Of a DNA stretch of 64,000 nt, positions 1 to 12,515 are shown piece after piece; position 1 is the first letter of the stretch, and the number at the start of each line of letters is the position of its first letter. Position numbers and translations under genes: made by a program. The stretch is from positions 496,001 through 560,000 of the forward strand of contig VTFK01000136.1 in the NCBI GenBank assembly GCA_009617715.1, read 5' to 3'. The stretch comes from Plectrocnemia conspersa. Its lineage: Eukaryota; Arthropoda; Insecta; Trichoptera; Polycentropodidae. A model generated the notes under the pieces. The model saw only the letters and a program-made list of their open reading frames with translations. It did not search any database and had not been told where the DNA came from.

Positions 1-1750
1 TTAAAAACATGTATACAAATGAAGACATTACTTTCAGAACAACCATTGTCACAAAAAAAATTTACAGGAGAGAATAAAAACTAATTTTCTTTTTTGATTA
101 CAAGGAAATACTTTATTTAATACGTATTAAATATAAACATTAAATATTGAAATTATATTTGAAATAAAATAATACACTCAAAAATATAAAATAATATTGG
201 ACATTGGTTGCTTTTCGGTCATATTTTACGTTAGCTGTCTTAATAATACTAAAGAAATAAAAAATATATTAGGAAATAATACAATAATAGTTTTCTAAAT
301 GTAGAGTATTAATCTTAATCACTAGTGACATGGTAAATTTTCATAAAAAAATTAATTAATTGGATATTGAAGGTATTGTGTTAAGTTTAATAAATCATAT
401 TTTTTGAGCTATCAAAGCAATAGGTCCATCATATGCTCGCGAAAAGTTTATTGTAATGGGAAGGTCATTTTTTTTTATTTTAAATCGATCCCTAGGCCCA
501 AAAAAAATTGTATCGACATAGTAACTCCCCTTCTAACGAATGATCAATTTTGTACATCCGAATTTTCCCAAGTTTGAAATGTTTACCCATAAAAGCTTTA
601 AAATATGGTTTTAGAGTATTTTTCATAGAATAAAAATGTTCAATATTCTGGTATTTAGTCAACAGTTTCTTGAATTATACACACATATTTTATTGATTAT
701 TTTAACCTATTGATAATTAAAAAAATATAACTAGTTTAATCGACATTGATTCATATCGATTCTTATTCCATAAATATTTCTGATTTATTAAAACGCCTAA
801 ATCCCACTAAAAATATATTATTAAATAAAAAGAATTTAGTTATATGATTAGTTGCAAAATTTCGAGCGCAAAGCGCAATATTACAAGTGTAAAACTATAC
901 TGGCAGGCTAAGATTTATGTAATATGCATTACTAGACTTTAATAATAACGATTCCGTTAAAATATAATATTAATTATTTTTGTACAGAAATAATTTAGTT
1001 GGTGGACTATTTAATTAATTGTCTGTAAAATTCGACTTATTCTGCATCAGTTTTACACTTATTTAGCGCCGTGCCTGAATCTTATCAGGTCATTCAGTTT
1101 AAGCATGATAAGGAAATGATTCTGGGAAGGACTAGAATATCACACTCATTAAATCAGCATACGAGTCTATCCGATGTGCTTCGCAAAACGCACGACAAAG
1201 TTCACTTGTAGCCTTATCAGTAGGATATGCTCTGTTTTATTATGAATTTTTCTTTTAAAAAAAATGTATTTTTATCTCGTCACTTGAGTGCGTCTGAAAT
1301 GGACCTAAAATTTAGCTGAACATACCGAAAAATGCTTGAAATCATATAACATTGTCGATGTTATATTATTATTATTAATATTATTAATAACCTTTTTTTA
1401 ATATGTATAATATATTAATATACTATATTTAGTAGTTTAGTTTCAACATATAATATATAGTTACTTAAAAAACACTACTAAATTATTCTTACGTACATAC
1501 ACACAAGTCATTAACTTTTAATTTTTCACATGGGCTGTAAAAGTAGTTTTGTAAAACTTTAATTTAGTATAGAAAAAATATGTACATTTACTGATTTATC
1601 TTTGAATTACCATTTTTCATAAAGAAATTGATGTTTTAGAATGTTTTTAATAGAACTGATATTTTCCTCAAAGACGATGTCACAGCATAATTAACAGCGT
1701 AGTGTGAAAATTAGCACGTTGTGGATTAATTGGTTGCGATTATTTATTCA
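1..1750. other. AT-rich non-coding stretch, no gene seen
   Basis: No open frame, RNA gene or recognisable element was found. The stretch consists of AT-rich low-complexity DNA. At 864-876 it carries a GC-rich word (gagcgcaaagcgc) that recurs inverted near 40841-40853 and in intron 8 of the second transporter gene, which suggests a worn dispersed repeat. Confidence 0.6.
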
Positions 1751-2290
1751 TACGAGGTGTGATCGAAAAATACGGTGAATAATTTTATAATAATCTTACA
1801 CCAAATTTGAATTAATCTCCTTCAAAGTACTCTCCATGGTTAGCGATGCATTTATCCCAATGCTGATTCCATGATTGGAAGCATTTCTTCCGGAAGGGCC
1901 TTTAGTTGCTTCGTCGTAGTCTTCATAATGTCGGAAATCGTGTCAAAACGTTTTCCTTTTAATTCGGTTTTTATTATGGGAAGAGCTATAAATCACATGG
2001 TGCTTAATCCTGAGAGTAAGGTGGATGTGGACAGACAGAAACCTTTTTTTCGGCCAAAAATTCGCGGATCAGAAGCGAGGTGTGGCACGGCGCGTTGTCA
2101 TGATGAAAGAAGAAGCTATTGGCCCATTTTTCTGATTTCTTTCTCCGTACATTGTTTCGCAAACGTTGTAATATTTAGAGTTTAGAGTGGTTCCCCTTGG
2201 ATCGAACTCTGATCGCAATTTAAGTCGGATGGTGCACATCTCTTTTAGGCGTGCATAATTATTAATTTTGAGAATAGATGTGGTAAAAGT
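1751..2290 (-). mobile_element. Truncated mariner-type transposon, broken transposase
   Basis: Read on the minus strand, this segment encodes the C-terminal part of a mariner transposase. An HHDNAPCH motif (second catalytic Asp) is followed by a PPYSxD..APCD block (third Asp region) and then a C-terminal end resembling W-D-K-C-I-A-N-H-G-E-Y-F-E-G-D. The frame is broken by stops and small indels around the APCD block, so the copy is dead. The plus-strand start at 1751 (tacgaggtgtgatcgaaaaa) looks like the outer inverted-terminal repeat. The other end and the N-terminal half are missing. Family assignment rests on the catalytic motifs; the subfamily is not determined. Confidence 0.85.
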
Positions 2291-5200
2291 GAGCTGACCT
2301 TATATATGTATATATGTATGTACATATTTTCTTTAACTCCCTCCCCCCACCATTCGGTCTTGCATCATGTAGTTCTGTGAATAATAATAAACACAGCTGT
2401 TATTAATTAGGGTAGTTGTCTGAAAATTTGTTGTTGAAAAATATTTTAATATATCAGTGGTAATTGAAACAAATGTTACTGCATTTGTTACTATTTACCT
2501 AGACATTTTCTTTGTATTTAAATGGATGTTTATGTGAAAATATTAAGAAATTTCGCGCTTCGCGGCTAAATGAACCTCGAGACATTCTAAGTAAAACGGC
2601 AATTTATAGGAAAAATATCCAAAATATTCGCACTGCGTAACTAAATGGGCCTCGCTTTTTTGTATGAAAAAAGCAGTATTTAAAATAGTCGCGATATGTA
2701 GTCAAATAACCTTAAAGAATTTTCATAAGTAAAAATATAATTTGTGAATATTAAAAATTATATATACATATGTATATATTTATCTGTAGTTAGAATCAAG
2801 TCGACAATTATTTTTTGTACACAAGTTTTATCGATTACTGTTAAATACTTATATAATGCAAGTTACTTTGGATCTATTTTTATATTATTATTTTAATTTA
2901 ATTCAATTAAATATAGTTAGAAAATCTAATTATCTCTCTTTCATATTAAAAATAACATAAAATTTAGCTTTAAAATATAAATATCACTTTTTATATATAT
3001 ATATATATATATATATTACAATACTTTTAATTTAAATGACACTGTCACGATATGTTACCTTAAAGTAATATGTGCATAATTTAGATCAATATTATTGATT
3101 ATGTTAAATTAAAAAAACTTACAGTTTATTAACACACTGAAAAATTCCTACGTCGATATGTTTAAATGCATTTTTATTAAGACTGCGTGTTTTTATAAAC
3201 AATATGCTATATTAACGACATATTGTTTAAACACGTCTAATGGTTATGAATAAAATATAACGGACCTCTTAAGTATTTTAAGCGGAAACCTCATATTATG
3301 TATTCGCATATTATAATCATTATGGTAAAAGCGTCATCTGTTTTAATGATACCCAAACACTGTGAGTAATCAGTTAAGTATGTATGTCTGATTGTTTATA
3401 AACATAACATACATTGCAGTTGAACACACCGACAAATGGAACGTGTAACATTATTATGAAAAATTATAGGTATACAACGGCAATATTGCTCCTCACATGC
3501 AGCGAATTATTGTAATTTTTCATGAATTGTGATTTTTAATCGCATGCACGTGAGTTGCATCATTATGCAACTCTTCTATGTGAACCATTGATTCCATTAA
3601 AAACTATTGTAAAAACACGCGAATCAGTTTCCCGTAAAGATATATATCTATCTAATAAGCAATAATCAATAATCATATTATGAAGTTTATACATAAATCA
3701 ATTATTTAATTAAAGATAATTTAGGTAATATTTTTGCTCGTAATTTATTGTTGTTATAAATTAAGAAATTAGTCTATTACATTTATTTAAAAATAAGTAA
3801 AAAACTGAAACATAAAAAAAACACCTAGCTTACTTTGCACAATGTTGTACTATAAATAATACATTTTTTTACGATCATATAAAATAAAGTAATAGTGGAA
3901 TTGCTTAAGTTTTTTTACCGCTTGATGGTTTTTATTACTGATTACAGTTTTCATTATTTTTTTGTGATCTAGAATTACTTTCTATTATAAAGCTCAATTT
4001 TATGTATATAATTTAAGCAGCAAAGATTTAAAAAAAAATATTAATAATAAAATTCAAAAAAATTTAATTCAACCAATTTGTCCGTATAGTCAATATCTGC
4101 CCCTCAAATAAACGCACTTGTAGTAATGCATATGTCCATAAATTAAACTATTTTCTGGTATCTGCAGTCTTTTACGCTTGTAAATGAAAAAACTGACCTC
4201 ACTAAATAATGTTTATGATTAAAAAATCTGGTGATGATTTCTAATTCTAGGGCATTCTGGCATATCGGGGTTTGTTTAAATGAAACTTTAAACTATTATT
4301 GTATTTTTTTGTTATTAATTATTTATAATAATTTAAGAAAATAAATATCTTAAAATATCGAATCTTGCACAACTTAATTATTTATTTATTGTAAATTTTC
4401 CGTTGCAACCTTACAGGTGTTAACCCAATGCATTGCAATGAAAAAATGTTGCTTTAAGTCTTTAAGGCAACACAAAATTGTTATTAAGTGCATATTTACT
4501 TTTTTATTTTTATGAATCTTCTGTTGCAACATGCGGTTAACACAATTAACAAACATTAAATACATAGTGAGACACCAAATTGAAATTAAAGTTTTTAAAT
4601 CATTGACATATATTTCATTAATTATAAACTATTTGACAGCTTATTATTTTAATTATTCATCCACTAGATTAGGAAAATCTAGGAAAACCTAGTTTGTGAT
4701 GGTCGATCAGAATCATAATTATATGATATAAAAATCACTAATTACAATCTATCAAACACGATAGAAATTTAATAAAATTAGAGTCCATGCAGGGTGCGAA
4801 CCCATGTCTTTAAGATATTGATCATTAATGTTGCGTTTCAGAAAAAATATATTTTTAACTTAAAATTATTTGAATTTTTTCCGTTATATTGTTTCAAAAT
4901 GTCGGCTATTTTAAAAAATTACAAATTCATAACTCCATTAAAAAATATTAAAAATATTTTTTTTATTATATAAATTTAAATTGAGCGGCACCTAGCGGTG
5001 CACACGTTACTTTATATATACGACTAATTTCGTATCAACGATTAAGGGTGGTCCCGACAATATTTGATTCAACGATGTTGAGGATCACGATAACTAGAGT
5101 AATTTTAGTAATAAAAATATAACTAGTAAATATCTAAACTAAGTTTGTTAGAGTCTGATCCACTACCTTGTTTAAAAATAGTAGTCATTTGAAATCTATT

Positions 5201-5682
5201 TTAGAAAATTAACTCCGTTAAAAAGATGTTAGTGAAAAAGAAACGAGAAATGTTAAATAGAAATATTTTTTTTATTTATTATATGTACATATGTATATAC
5301 TCTGGTTGTTCTAAAGCTGTATTACTAGTTTCGTACGATAACGCTTTTTAGACTTGTTATACATACTCGTGATGACATGGACATATCTAAAAAATATACA
5401 AAAATAAATTTTTATTACAGGATTAAAATCCAAATTTAATGCCTTTATACACTTTCTTATTTGAACTAATAAACTTAAAACACAATAGTTCCACTTTAAT
5501 TTAAATTTGTCTGTTAGCATAGCTGATCAAATGAAATATACTTTCTTCACACAGTTCTATAGAATCATTATCCGCTAAACATATTTATTCATTCTATAAA
5601 ACATTATCAATTAAATGCCATATTAGTGAGATCATGTTAACAAACATTCCAATACGATCATAACTGCTAAGTTTTATTTCAG
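2291..5682. other. AT-rich region upstream of transporter 1, repeats only
   Basis: No coding exon is supported. Contents are an (AT)n tract near 2993-3015, a small inverted repeat near 3180-3238, and a fragment at about 4385-4550. The last shares its core with sequence at 37940-37985 (ccgttgYaacctKacaggYg). The end of the stretch, 5671-5682, is a pyrimidine-rich tract with AG, a good splice acceptor in front of the first coding exon of transporter 1. A 5' UTR exon of that gene should therefore lie further upstream, but I could not place it. Confidence 0.5.
3180..3238. repeat. Imperfect inverted repeat (small foldback)
   Basis: The core arms taaacaatatg and catattgttta are perfect complements separated by 12 bases. 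Outer arms (gcgtgttt and aaacacgt) extend the pairing with small gaps. It could be a MITE remnant or a chance foldback in AT-rich DNA. Confidence 0.45.
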
Positions 5683-5700
5683 ATCACTACAGCCGTCAAA

Positions 5701-8199
5701 ATGGTCAGAATAAACGTGCGGAAATTCGTATCCAAGATCTTCCCCATATTCACCTGGTCCAAAGAATACAATACTACTATTGCTATTGAGGATCTGGTGG
5801 CCGGTATCACTGTGGCATTGACGCTAATTCCACAATCAATTGCATATGCATTGCTAGCGGGGCTACAACCTCAGGTATAATATAACAATGTTATTAAGCT
5901 ATTATCGATTCAGTTATGTGATGATATTTATAAACGGATGTTTTTTCAGTATGGATTATACTCTTCGTTTGCCGGAAGTTTGATTTACATACTGTTTGGA
6001 ACGACTCCAGAAATCAACATCGGTCCCACTGCTTTACTATCGTTATTAACATTTACATACACTCACGATATGAACGCTGATTTCGCAGTTATGTTATGTT
6101 TTTTCGGTGGCTTTATACAATTAGTTGTTGGAATTTCAAGATTAGGTTTGTTATATAGCTATTATAAATATGTTACTATTTTTATTTATTATATCAATTT
6201 ATGATTTTGTTGTAGGATTCCTTGTTGATTTTGTATCAGTTCCCGTTGTTTCTGGTTTCACATCGGCTGCTGCATTGATCATTGGATGTTCTCAAGTAAA
6301 AGGATTGCTAGGACTATCGTACAAAGCTGAAACATTTTTAGAAATTTGGAAAAAAGTTTTTGAACATATTAAAGAGGTTCGCACAGGTGATGCTGTTCTA
6401 AGCGTCATATGTTGCATTATACTTCTATCCATGAGGGTATTTATTAACTATTCCATATTTTATGATTATGCTTATCTCAAAGCTAAAAATATTCGCTGGT
6501 TATAGCAATTGAAAGAGGTCAAAATTAGTCCAAAGAATGGCGAAACGCAAAGTAAAGGTGAACATATAGCTCAAAGGGCGCTCTGGTTTACTTCTGTTGG
6601 ACGTAATGCTGCTGTAGTTATCGCTTGTACTATTATTGCTTATGTGATGCACTCTCAAGGATCAACAGCTTTGATTTTAACGGGTAATGATAATATAAAT
6701 ATATTTAATAATACTGTACATCATGACTTTCGTCATAATATTATTTATTCAATTTTTAGGAAATATTGTGTCCGGACTGCCATCTGTCGGATTACCAAAC
6801 TTTTCAACGGTTGTTGGAAATCAGACTTATACATTTGAAAAGATGACTAAACATCTAGGATCTGGTATCATAGTAGTTCCATTGATTGGTATTATAGCTA
6901 ACGTGGCTATTGCTAAAGCTTTCGGTACGATTAAAACATATATCGTATTAAATTATTTAGAATAGGATTGAGAAAATATTTATATTTATGCATTACAGCT
7001 AAAGGAAGGATGTTAGATGCCAGCCAAGAGATTATAGCTTTAGGGATGAGTAATATTGTTAGCAGTTTTGTACAATCAATGCCCGTAAATGGCTCGTTTG
7101 CTAGAAGTGCTGTTAGTAACGCTTCCGGAGTTAGAACTCCTTTTGCAGGACTTTATACAGGTAATGTCTAATTCTATATTGGAATATGTTTGTTATTTAA
7201 TTACATTTGCTATTTCAGGTGTTATTGTATTGATGACTTTGGGATTCTTGACTCCGTATTTCTATTTCATACCGAAAGCCGCTTTGGCCTCTGTAATCAT
7301 TTGTGCTGTCATTTTCATGATTGATTTGCCAGTCATAAAACAGCTGTGGCTTTCAAGCAGTACGTATGAATAAATATAGATAAACATTGAAAAATGTATT
7401 CTAAATTTATCACTTTTACAGAATTAGATCTGATACCGCTATTTGGAACATTCTTCTCATGTTTATTCCTCGGTGTTGAAATTGGAATTTTGATTGGTAT
7501 CTTAATCGATGTTGTAATATTGCTCTATTATAACTCAAGACCGAAATTAAGGATTGAGAAAATATTCGTAAGGAAATACTAAAATAATTTAAAAGCAATT
7601 CATAGTAATAATAACGTTTATTTATATAGCATTCTCAAAATATTCAATATACGCTAATCACACCGAGCGGTGGATTATTCTTCCCTTCTGCCAACTATGT
7701 AAGGGAAGTGATAACCAAAATTGGCAAGAAAGACAAATCGACAGAAGTAAGCGAAATGAGTAATGGAGTAGTCGTTATTGATTGCATTCATTTACAACGA
7801 GCTGATTGGACTAGCATTCAAGTATGTTATATTTAAATATTAATTATAAATTATATGTTAAATAAATCTTTTTTGCTTAGGGTCTCAAATCTTTATTAGC
7901 TGATTTTAAGAAAGTGAGCAAAATAGTAATATTTTTAAACTGTCGCAAATCCCTAAAGCACAAGTTGAAATCTGAAGTCGGCGAAGAACTTATATACAGT
8001 ACATCAGATGAGGAATTAATATCTATAATCGATAGTAAGTATTTAGCTAATAATTTCTTCTTCTAAACATGCATATTTTTAATTTGATTAAATATATTAT
8101 ATTACAGAGTTCGTTACAAATAATGGATTGAACAAAGAAATCAAAGTCAACGTTCTGGATGAAAACTTTCACATAAATTCACTATCATATCCCACATAA
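5701..8199 (+). CDS. SLC26-type sulfate/anion transporter (paralogue 1), 11 coding exons
   Basis: This gene is predicted to encode a 606-residue sodium-independent sulfate or related anion exchanger of the SLC26/SulP family, a multi-pass membrane protein with a cytosolic C-terminal STAS domain. Coding exons are 5701-5874, 5950-6145, 6216-6436, 6506-6683, 6760-6924, 6999-7160, 7219-7359, 7422-7567, 7630-7821, 7881-8034 and 8108-8199. All introns are 58-76 bp with GT/AG ends, and the phases join without a stop. Visible motifs are the SulP signature IPQSIAYALLAG (residues 43-54) followed by QPQYGLYSS, then INIGPTAL, FASRSAV-like SFARSAVSNASGVRTPFAGLYTG, and PKAALASVI. The STAS region starts near residue 462 (TLITPSGGLFFPSANYV). 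The start is the first ATG after the acceptor at 5681-5682 and gives an N terminus colinear with paralogue 2. The protein is about 40 residues shorter than paralogue 2, in the N terminus and the C-terminal tail. No inactivating change was seen. Substrate is inferred from the family only. Confidence 0.93.
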
Positions 8200-8338
8200 A
8201 TATTCAATAGATAGATGCATTTGTATAGAAAGTACAAAAAGTGTTAAAAGACCAGTATTAATTATTAAATAAGATATCATTTTATATAATGAGATGTTGT
8301 TCGTTTTATAATGTGATTAGAATCAAGTGTGTTTATGT

Positions 8339-8351
8339 AATAAATAATAAA
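8339..8351 (+). terminator. Poly(A) signals of transporter 1
   Basis: Two AATAAA hexamers occur at 8339-8344 and 8346-8351, about 140 bases after the stop codon (8197-8199). The 3' UTR would be short, ending just before a mariner relic whose terminal repeat begins at about 8361. Confidence 0.6.
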
Positions 8352-8360
8352 TACAACTGA

Positions 8361-8745
8361 TACAAGGGTGAATCAAATAAAAATTAATATTTTTAGAATG
8401 TAAACTAAAATTTCCAGCGCTTAGAAAGTACCTGGAAAGAAATTATATTGGTAAAGTGCGCAGCTATTCGTGCACCACTTGCTGCACCTCTTCATCGGTA
8501 CCGAACATCTTCGCTTCTTTAAGTGGCTTAAAGATGTTAAAATTATCGGATGGCAAAATCTGACAAATATGTCGTATGTTGAAGACGCAGAACTGTAGAG
8601 CATTTTGAACTATATGGTTAGCTGATCCATGATTCATCCCCATAAATGACTTCAACTCTTGCAATGAATGAAATTTCTAGTCCACCAGACACTTGCTGAA
8701 GTGAAATTCGTTCATACTGATTTTCATTTGTATATGAATTTCAGT
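8361..8745 (-). mobile_element. Mariner-type transposase relic
   Basis: On the minus strand the frame contains the block LPSDNFNIFKPLKEAK followed by a DEEVQQVVHE segment and an LRT-type end. This matches the C-terminal part of mariner transposases (the PPSDFHLFgpLKEAL...DDEV...VHEWLRT pattern). Stops interrupt it after VHE and within the final residues. The edge at 8361 (tacaagggtgaatcaaataa) resembles a terminal repeat. The sequence differs from the relic at 1.75-2.29 kb, so it is a second mariner lineage. It is inactive and 5'-truncated. Confidence 0.8.
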
Positions 8746-9540
8746 TTATTTTGTTAATTTTGCAGATTGAAGATGATTTTTGAGTTTATATATGTCATAT
8801 AGGTAACAATGTTCTCCTATATTACACAGTGCTCTAAAAATCTCTATACTCATCCATAAAAAGAGTAAGCATAATATATGCCTTACTCTTACGCCCTTTC
8901 AAAACTTAATCTAGTCCATTTGTATATTTGCTGGAGTGACAGATACGTGTCATCATACGTATGAATTTTAATGAGTTTGTTGAAAGTGCAGCAGACATTT
9001 TAAGCTAATGTCTGATTTGTAACCCAAAATATCGACCATCCTTTAAATTATATGTAAAACTATTGCTATTTTACAGGACACAAACATACAATACAAACGT
9101 AGATATTTTATTTTGGTTTGTATGTATGTATGTAGTAAATATAAGCTATAGCATTGTTTTTGTCATTTTGAAAACAATAAAATTGATGAAAATAAATTGT
9201 ATTTAGAAATATAAAAAAGAAAGCAAGGATTTTAATAATTTTGGGGAATTAGATTTTTTCTTCATTAAATATTGTGTATTATTTAGGTTTAAAAAAACTA
9301 AAACTATCCCTATTACAAAACCACTAAAATATAGCAGAACTAATTTTAATATATGAATATGTATTAATAGTTATTCTCAGTCATTATTTGTACCCCAGTT
9401 ATTATGAATTTGTTAATTATTTAAGTTGAAATGTGTAAATATATTTATTAAATAAAAAATATTATTTTATTCTTAAACCATTAAAATATATTATTCACTA
9501 GCGCCATCTCTTAACGCAAGATTAATATTATTGGTATAGC
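8746..9540. other. Intergenic, no feature seen
   Basis: AT-rich sequence with no supported exon, RNA or recognisable element. Confidence 0.5.
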
Positions 9541-9559
9541 AATACTCTACTACTACCGA

Positions 9560-9755
9560 CACGTCAATAATTTGACATTTCCCAGTGTTTTCTGGGCATT
9601 TGAGGTTAAGCTCGCGATTTGGGTGTTGTTTTTTAAAATTTGTCAGCTCGCGTGTATCTTTTTATATAAAATACAAAATGAGTTTAACGCCGTTACGCAA
9701 TGTGACTTCACACAGAAACTTGAGCTACCACGACTGGCCAATGGGATGAAAAGGT
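9560..9755 (+). promoter_or_regulatory. Candidate distal first exon with splice donor
   Basis: A less AT-rich patch ends in AAAG followed by gtaagtc at about 9755, a strong donor. Within it, an ATG in good context (tacaaaATGag) opens a 23-codon frame that stops (TGA) just before the donor, so the exon would be 5' UTR with a small upstream ORF. Transporter 2 has an acceptor-like gttttag just before its ATG, so this exon could belong to a long 5' leader of that gene or to a non-coding transcript. This is inference; the exon start was not determined. Confidence 0.35.
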
Positions 9756-12160
9756 AAGTCATTCAATTTGTACAATTCGCGATTCAAAACGTTTTTGCGT
9801 CTATATTCAAATTAAATTAATATTATTCATCGAAATTAAATTTAGTTTCATTTATCAATCAATATAAAGTAACATATTTTACTAAACTATCAATATGTTT
9901 TATTCCGACATATTGATTTGGTAAACAAATAATTATACTTGTACTACATTTAAAATTATGAACAAATGCAATAGTATTATTGATTTAAACATAAAATCTA
10001 CTATGCATGGAATGTAATAATATTTATTAACCATAAAGAAATCGTATTTCTAATCAAGATATTTTATTGGCGTTTTGCCAAAATAGTCGATGCACTTTTG
10101 TAGGGAAGCATCTGGAGTAAAAATATACTCACAACTTATATAAATCTATATCTATATCATTATATTTATTTGTAAATATTCTACGTAATAAAAAATGTGT
10201 GTCACTTCTTATGTGATTGACAATAATCGCATTAAATTACATCCTGCTTACATGTAAGTAAAGGAAGTAATTTTCTTAAAAAAGAAGCTACGATTTTTTG
10301 TTATTTTTTTGTCTATTTTTAGTTTAACTTAAATCATATCGTTAACAAAATTTTAACGGATAAACATTGTAATGATCAATCTAACGATTTGATTTACTTC
10401 CAACTAGTAGCTATTTTATTACACACCAACCGGTTTTTGCCAATTTCATTTTGCCATAAATTGACCCCTATACGTAAATTTCTAAATCGTTTAGATTAGA
10501 CGTTAAAACGCCAACCTTTTCCTGTGCAGTACAGCATTTCTGCATATTTTATGTAGATAATCTGGTAGATCAATATTTGTAGTTTTAATTACGATGATAA
10601 AATCTAGATATTTAATTACAGCATTTAATACATGGTAATAACTCTTCCAAATATTTTTAATTGAAGCCCATGTCGCTTGCTTCTAAAAAAACATAAATGT
10701 AATACACATCTTGATCTGGATAAATAATAAAAAAAACTCTTAGTACTATATTTAAAAGTCTTGCTATCTATATTTAAATTGTGTTTATTGTATAAATATG
10801 TAAAAAATGGTTATACCTAGTTTTAGAACCATTGTTTATGGTCGTTTCTCTTATATGTATTGTAAGTTGTCGACTAAAAAAAACTGGGTTCAAATAGGAA
10901 AAAAAAGTTTATGATTTTATTTGACTAACGAAAAATTTACTTTGCATAGTTTATGTCGTTTAGTTTGTTCATGCGGTACCCATTTGTCCATTTTTATCTT
11001 TCCAATGGAATCAGAAGCCGTGAAACGGTTGCAGAAAATAAAAAAGTTTTACAGCGAATGCACCAGAGCCTTATAGTTCTTTGACTAACAGTACCTTTGC
11101 CAATTCTCAAAATTATATTTCTCACTGCCTGCGCCGCATTATTACAGTTTAAACTCATATAAAAAAAATCATAATGCACAAATTTGACTATACATCTTGT
11201 TCCAATCACGGTCTGTTTTAAACAACCTAATATTTTTGTTCTTATAAGATATTATACTACAGTGACACTGTATAATATTTCAAGTTAAAACATACAAAGA
11301 ATATTCACTACCATTTTTAATTACAATGACTTTGACATTTTTAGTTATTGATCGAATCAATTTTCGTAGCACATTTCTTCCACTGAATACGGTTTGCCAT
11401 ATTCTTGAATTTGCTGACATGACATTAAATTACTGAATAGGTACAGCTATCGCCCTCATTCTGCGTATAACCAGTTATAAGATATTTATGAGTTATTTGT
11501 TGTATGCTCTACTCTAACTTTTGCTTTAATGTGTATAGAATAAAAATACATTTCTGCTTATTTTGCTCCAATCTATTATTGTTTTTTAAACTAATCATAA
11601 AAATAGCAAACACAATAACCAATATATCTTTACTTGTCCTTCATGTCATATTACCCATCTTCAGTACTTTGCGGCTGACTTTTAATTAAATTGCAAACAT
11701 TTCTGATATACATATAGGCCATTGTAAATCACAAATAGTAACTGCGCTGGTTAATGCTTTATCTTTATTTTTACCCTCGCATATAAACACATATCTTAAT
11801 ATCTGTCAGATTTTTTCTGCTTTTGAATATTTTACAAACGAAAAGCAAAGATCGCATTGCTATTATTCAAGTTAAAAAATGTAATATTGAGTGATACTAG
11901 CATAGAAAAAACGACACTTTTATGACAAAAGTCGATTAAAAACTAGCTGACACAAACGCTATCTAGCGATTTTTATAGGAGACTTTCAAGTTGTTTTATC
12001 AATGGATCTTAGAAATTATTACTATTGTGCTGTGTTCTTACTCACATCCCGATGATATTGCCTTATTTTTATTAATAATATTTTTTTTTAAATATTTATT
12101 TTGTAAAAGAATAATATTTAAATATCTTAAAATTAACAGTTTAACTGAAATAGTATACCA
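9756..12160. other. Intergenic or intronic, nothing recognised
   Basis: AT-rich DNA. A short minus-strand open frame at 10994-11209 has no recognisable motif and no splice support. No mobile-element signature was seen. Confidence 0.45.
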
Positions 12161-12162
12161 GC

Positions 12163-12515
12163 TATAAAAGGTTGATAACAACAGCTCATTCATTCAATAA
12201 AACTCTTGGAACACGTGCTTTTACAATCAGTTGAAGTACAGACATCGAGTACTCGTCATATGTGAAACTTTAGAAATCGTTTAATAATATTAAAAACATA
12301 GCAGTTTTCCATTCGTTAAATATATGTATATATACGGTTGAAATAATATACTATACAATACAATATTTTAAACTCTTACTTTATAAAAATATTTTAGTGA
12401 AATCATAATCAAAGCTTTTATTAATTAATATGTAATCTTGTTTGATGGAATCTAATTTTGCATTCTTGTTAAATATAAAGTCGCATGAGCATTGAATAAT
12501 CGACCTTTAATATAG
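12163..12515 (+). promoter_or_regulatory. TATA-box core promoter and candidate first exon
   Basis: A canonical TATAAAAG box lies at 12163-12170. About 25-30 bases downstream is a TCATTC-type initiator (about 12187-12195), correct spacing for RNA polymerase II. A strong donor, tatag followed by gtgagt, lies at 12511-12520. Together these fit a non-coding first exon of about 320 bp. No long ORF follows the presumed start. It may be an alternative 5' exon of transporter 2, a long non-coding RNA, or a transposon promoter. Confidence 0.4.

Noticed and set aside
4785..4835. Minus-strand gggttcgcaccctg resembling a tRNA B box
   Set aside because: No A box, acceptor stem or cloverleaf could be built around it; at most it is a truncated tRNA-derived SINE.
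6170..6505. Separate small ORFs across the transporter 1 region
   Set aside because: Each is one exon of the 11-exon SLC26 gene read through flanking intron; GT/AG sites and phases join them into one protein.
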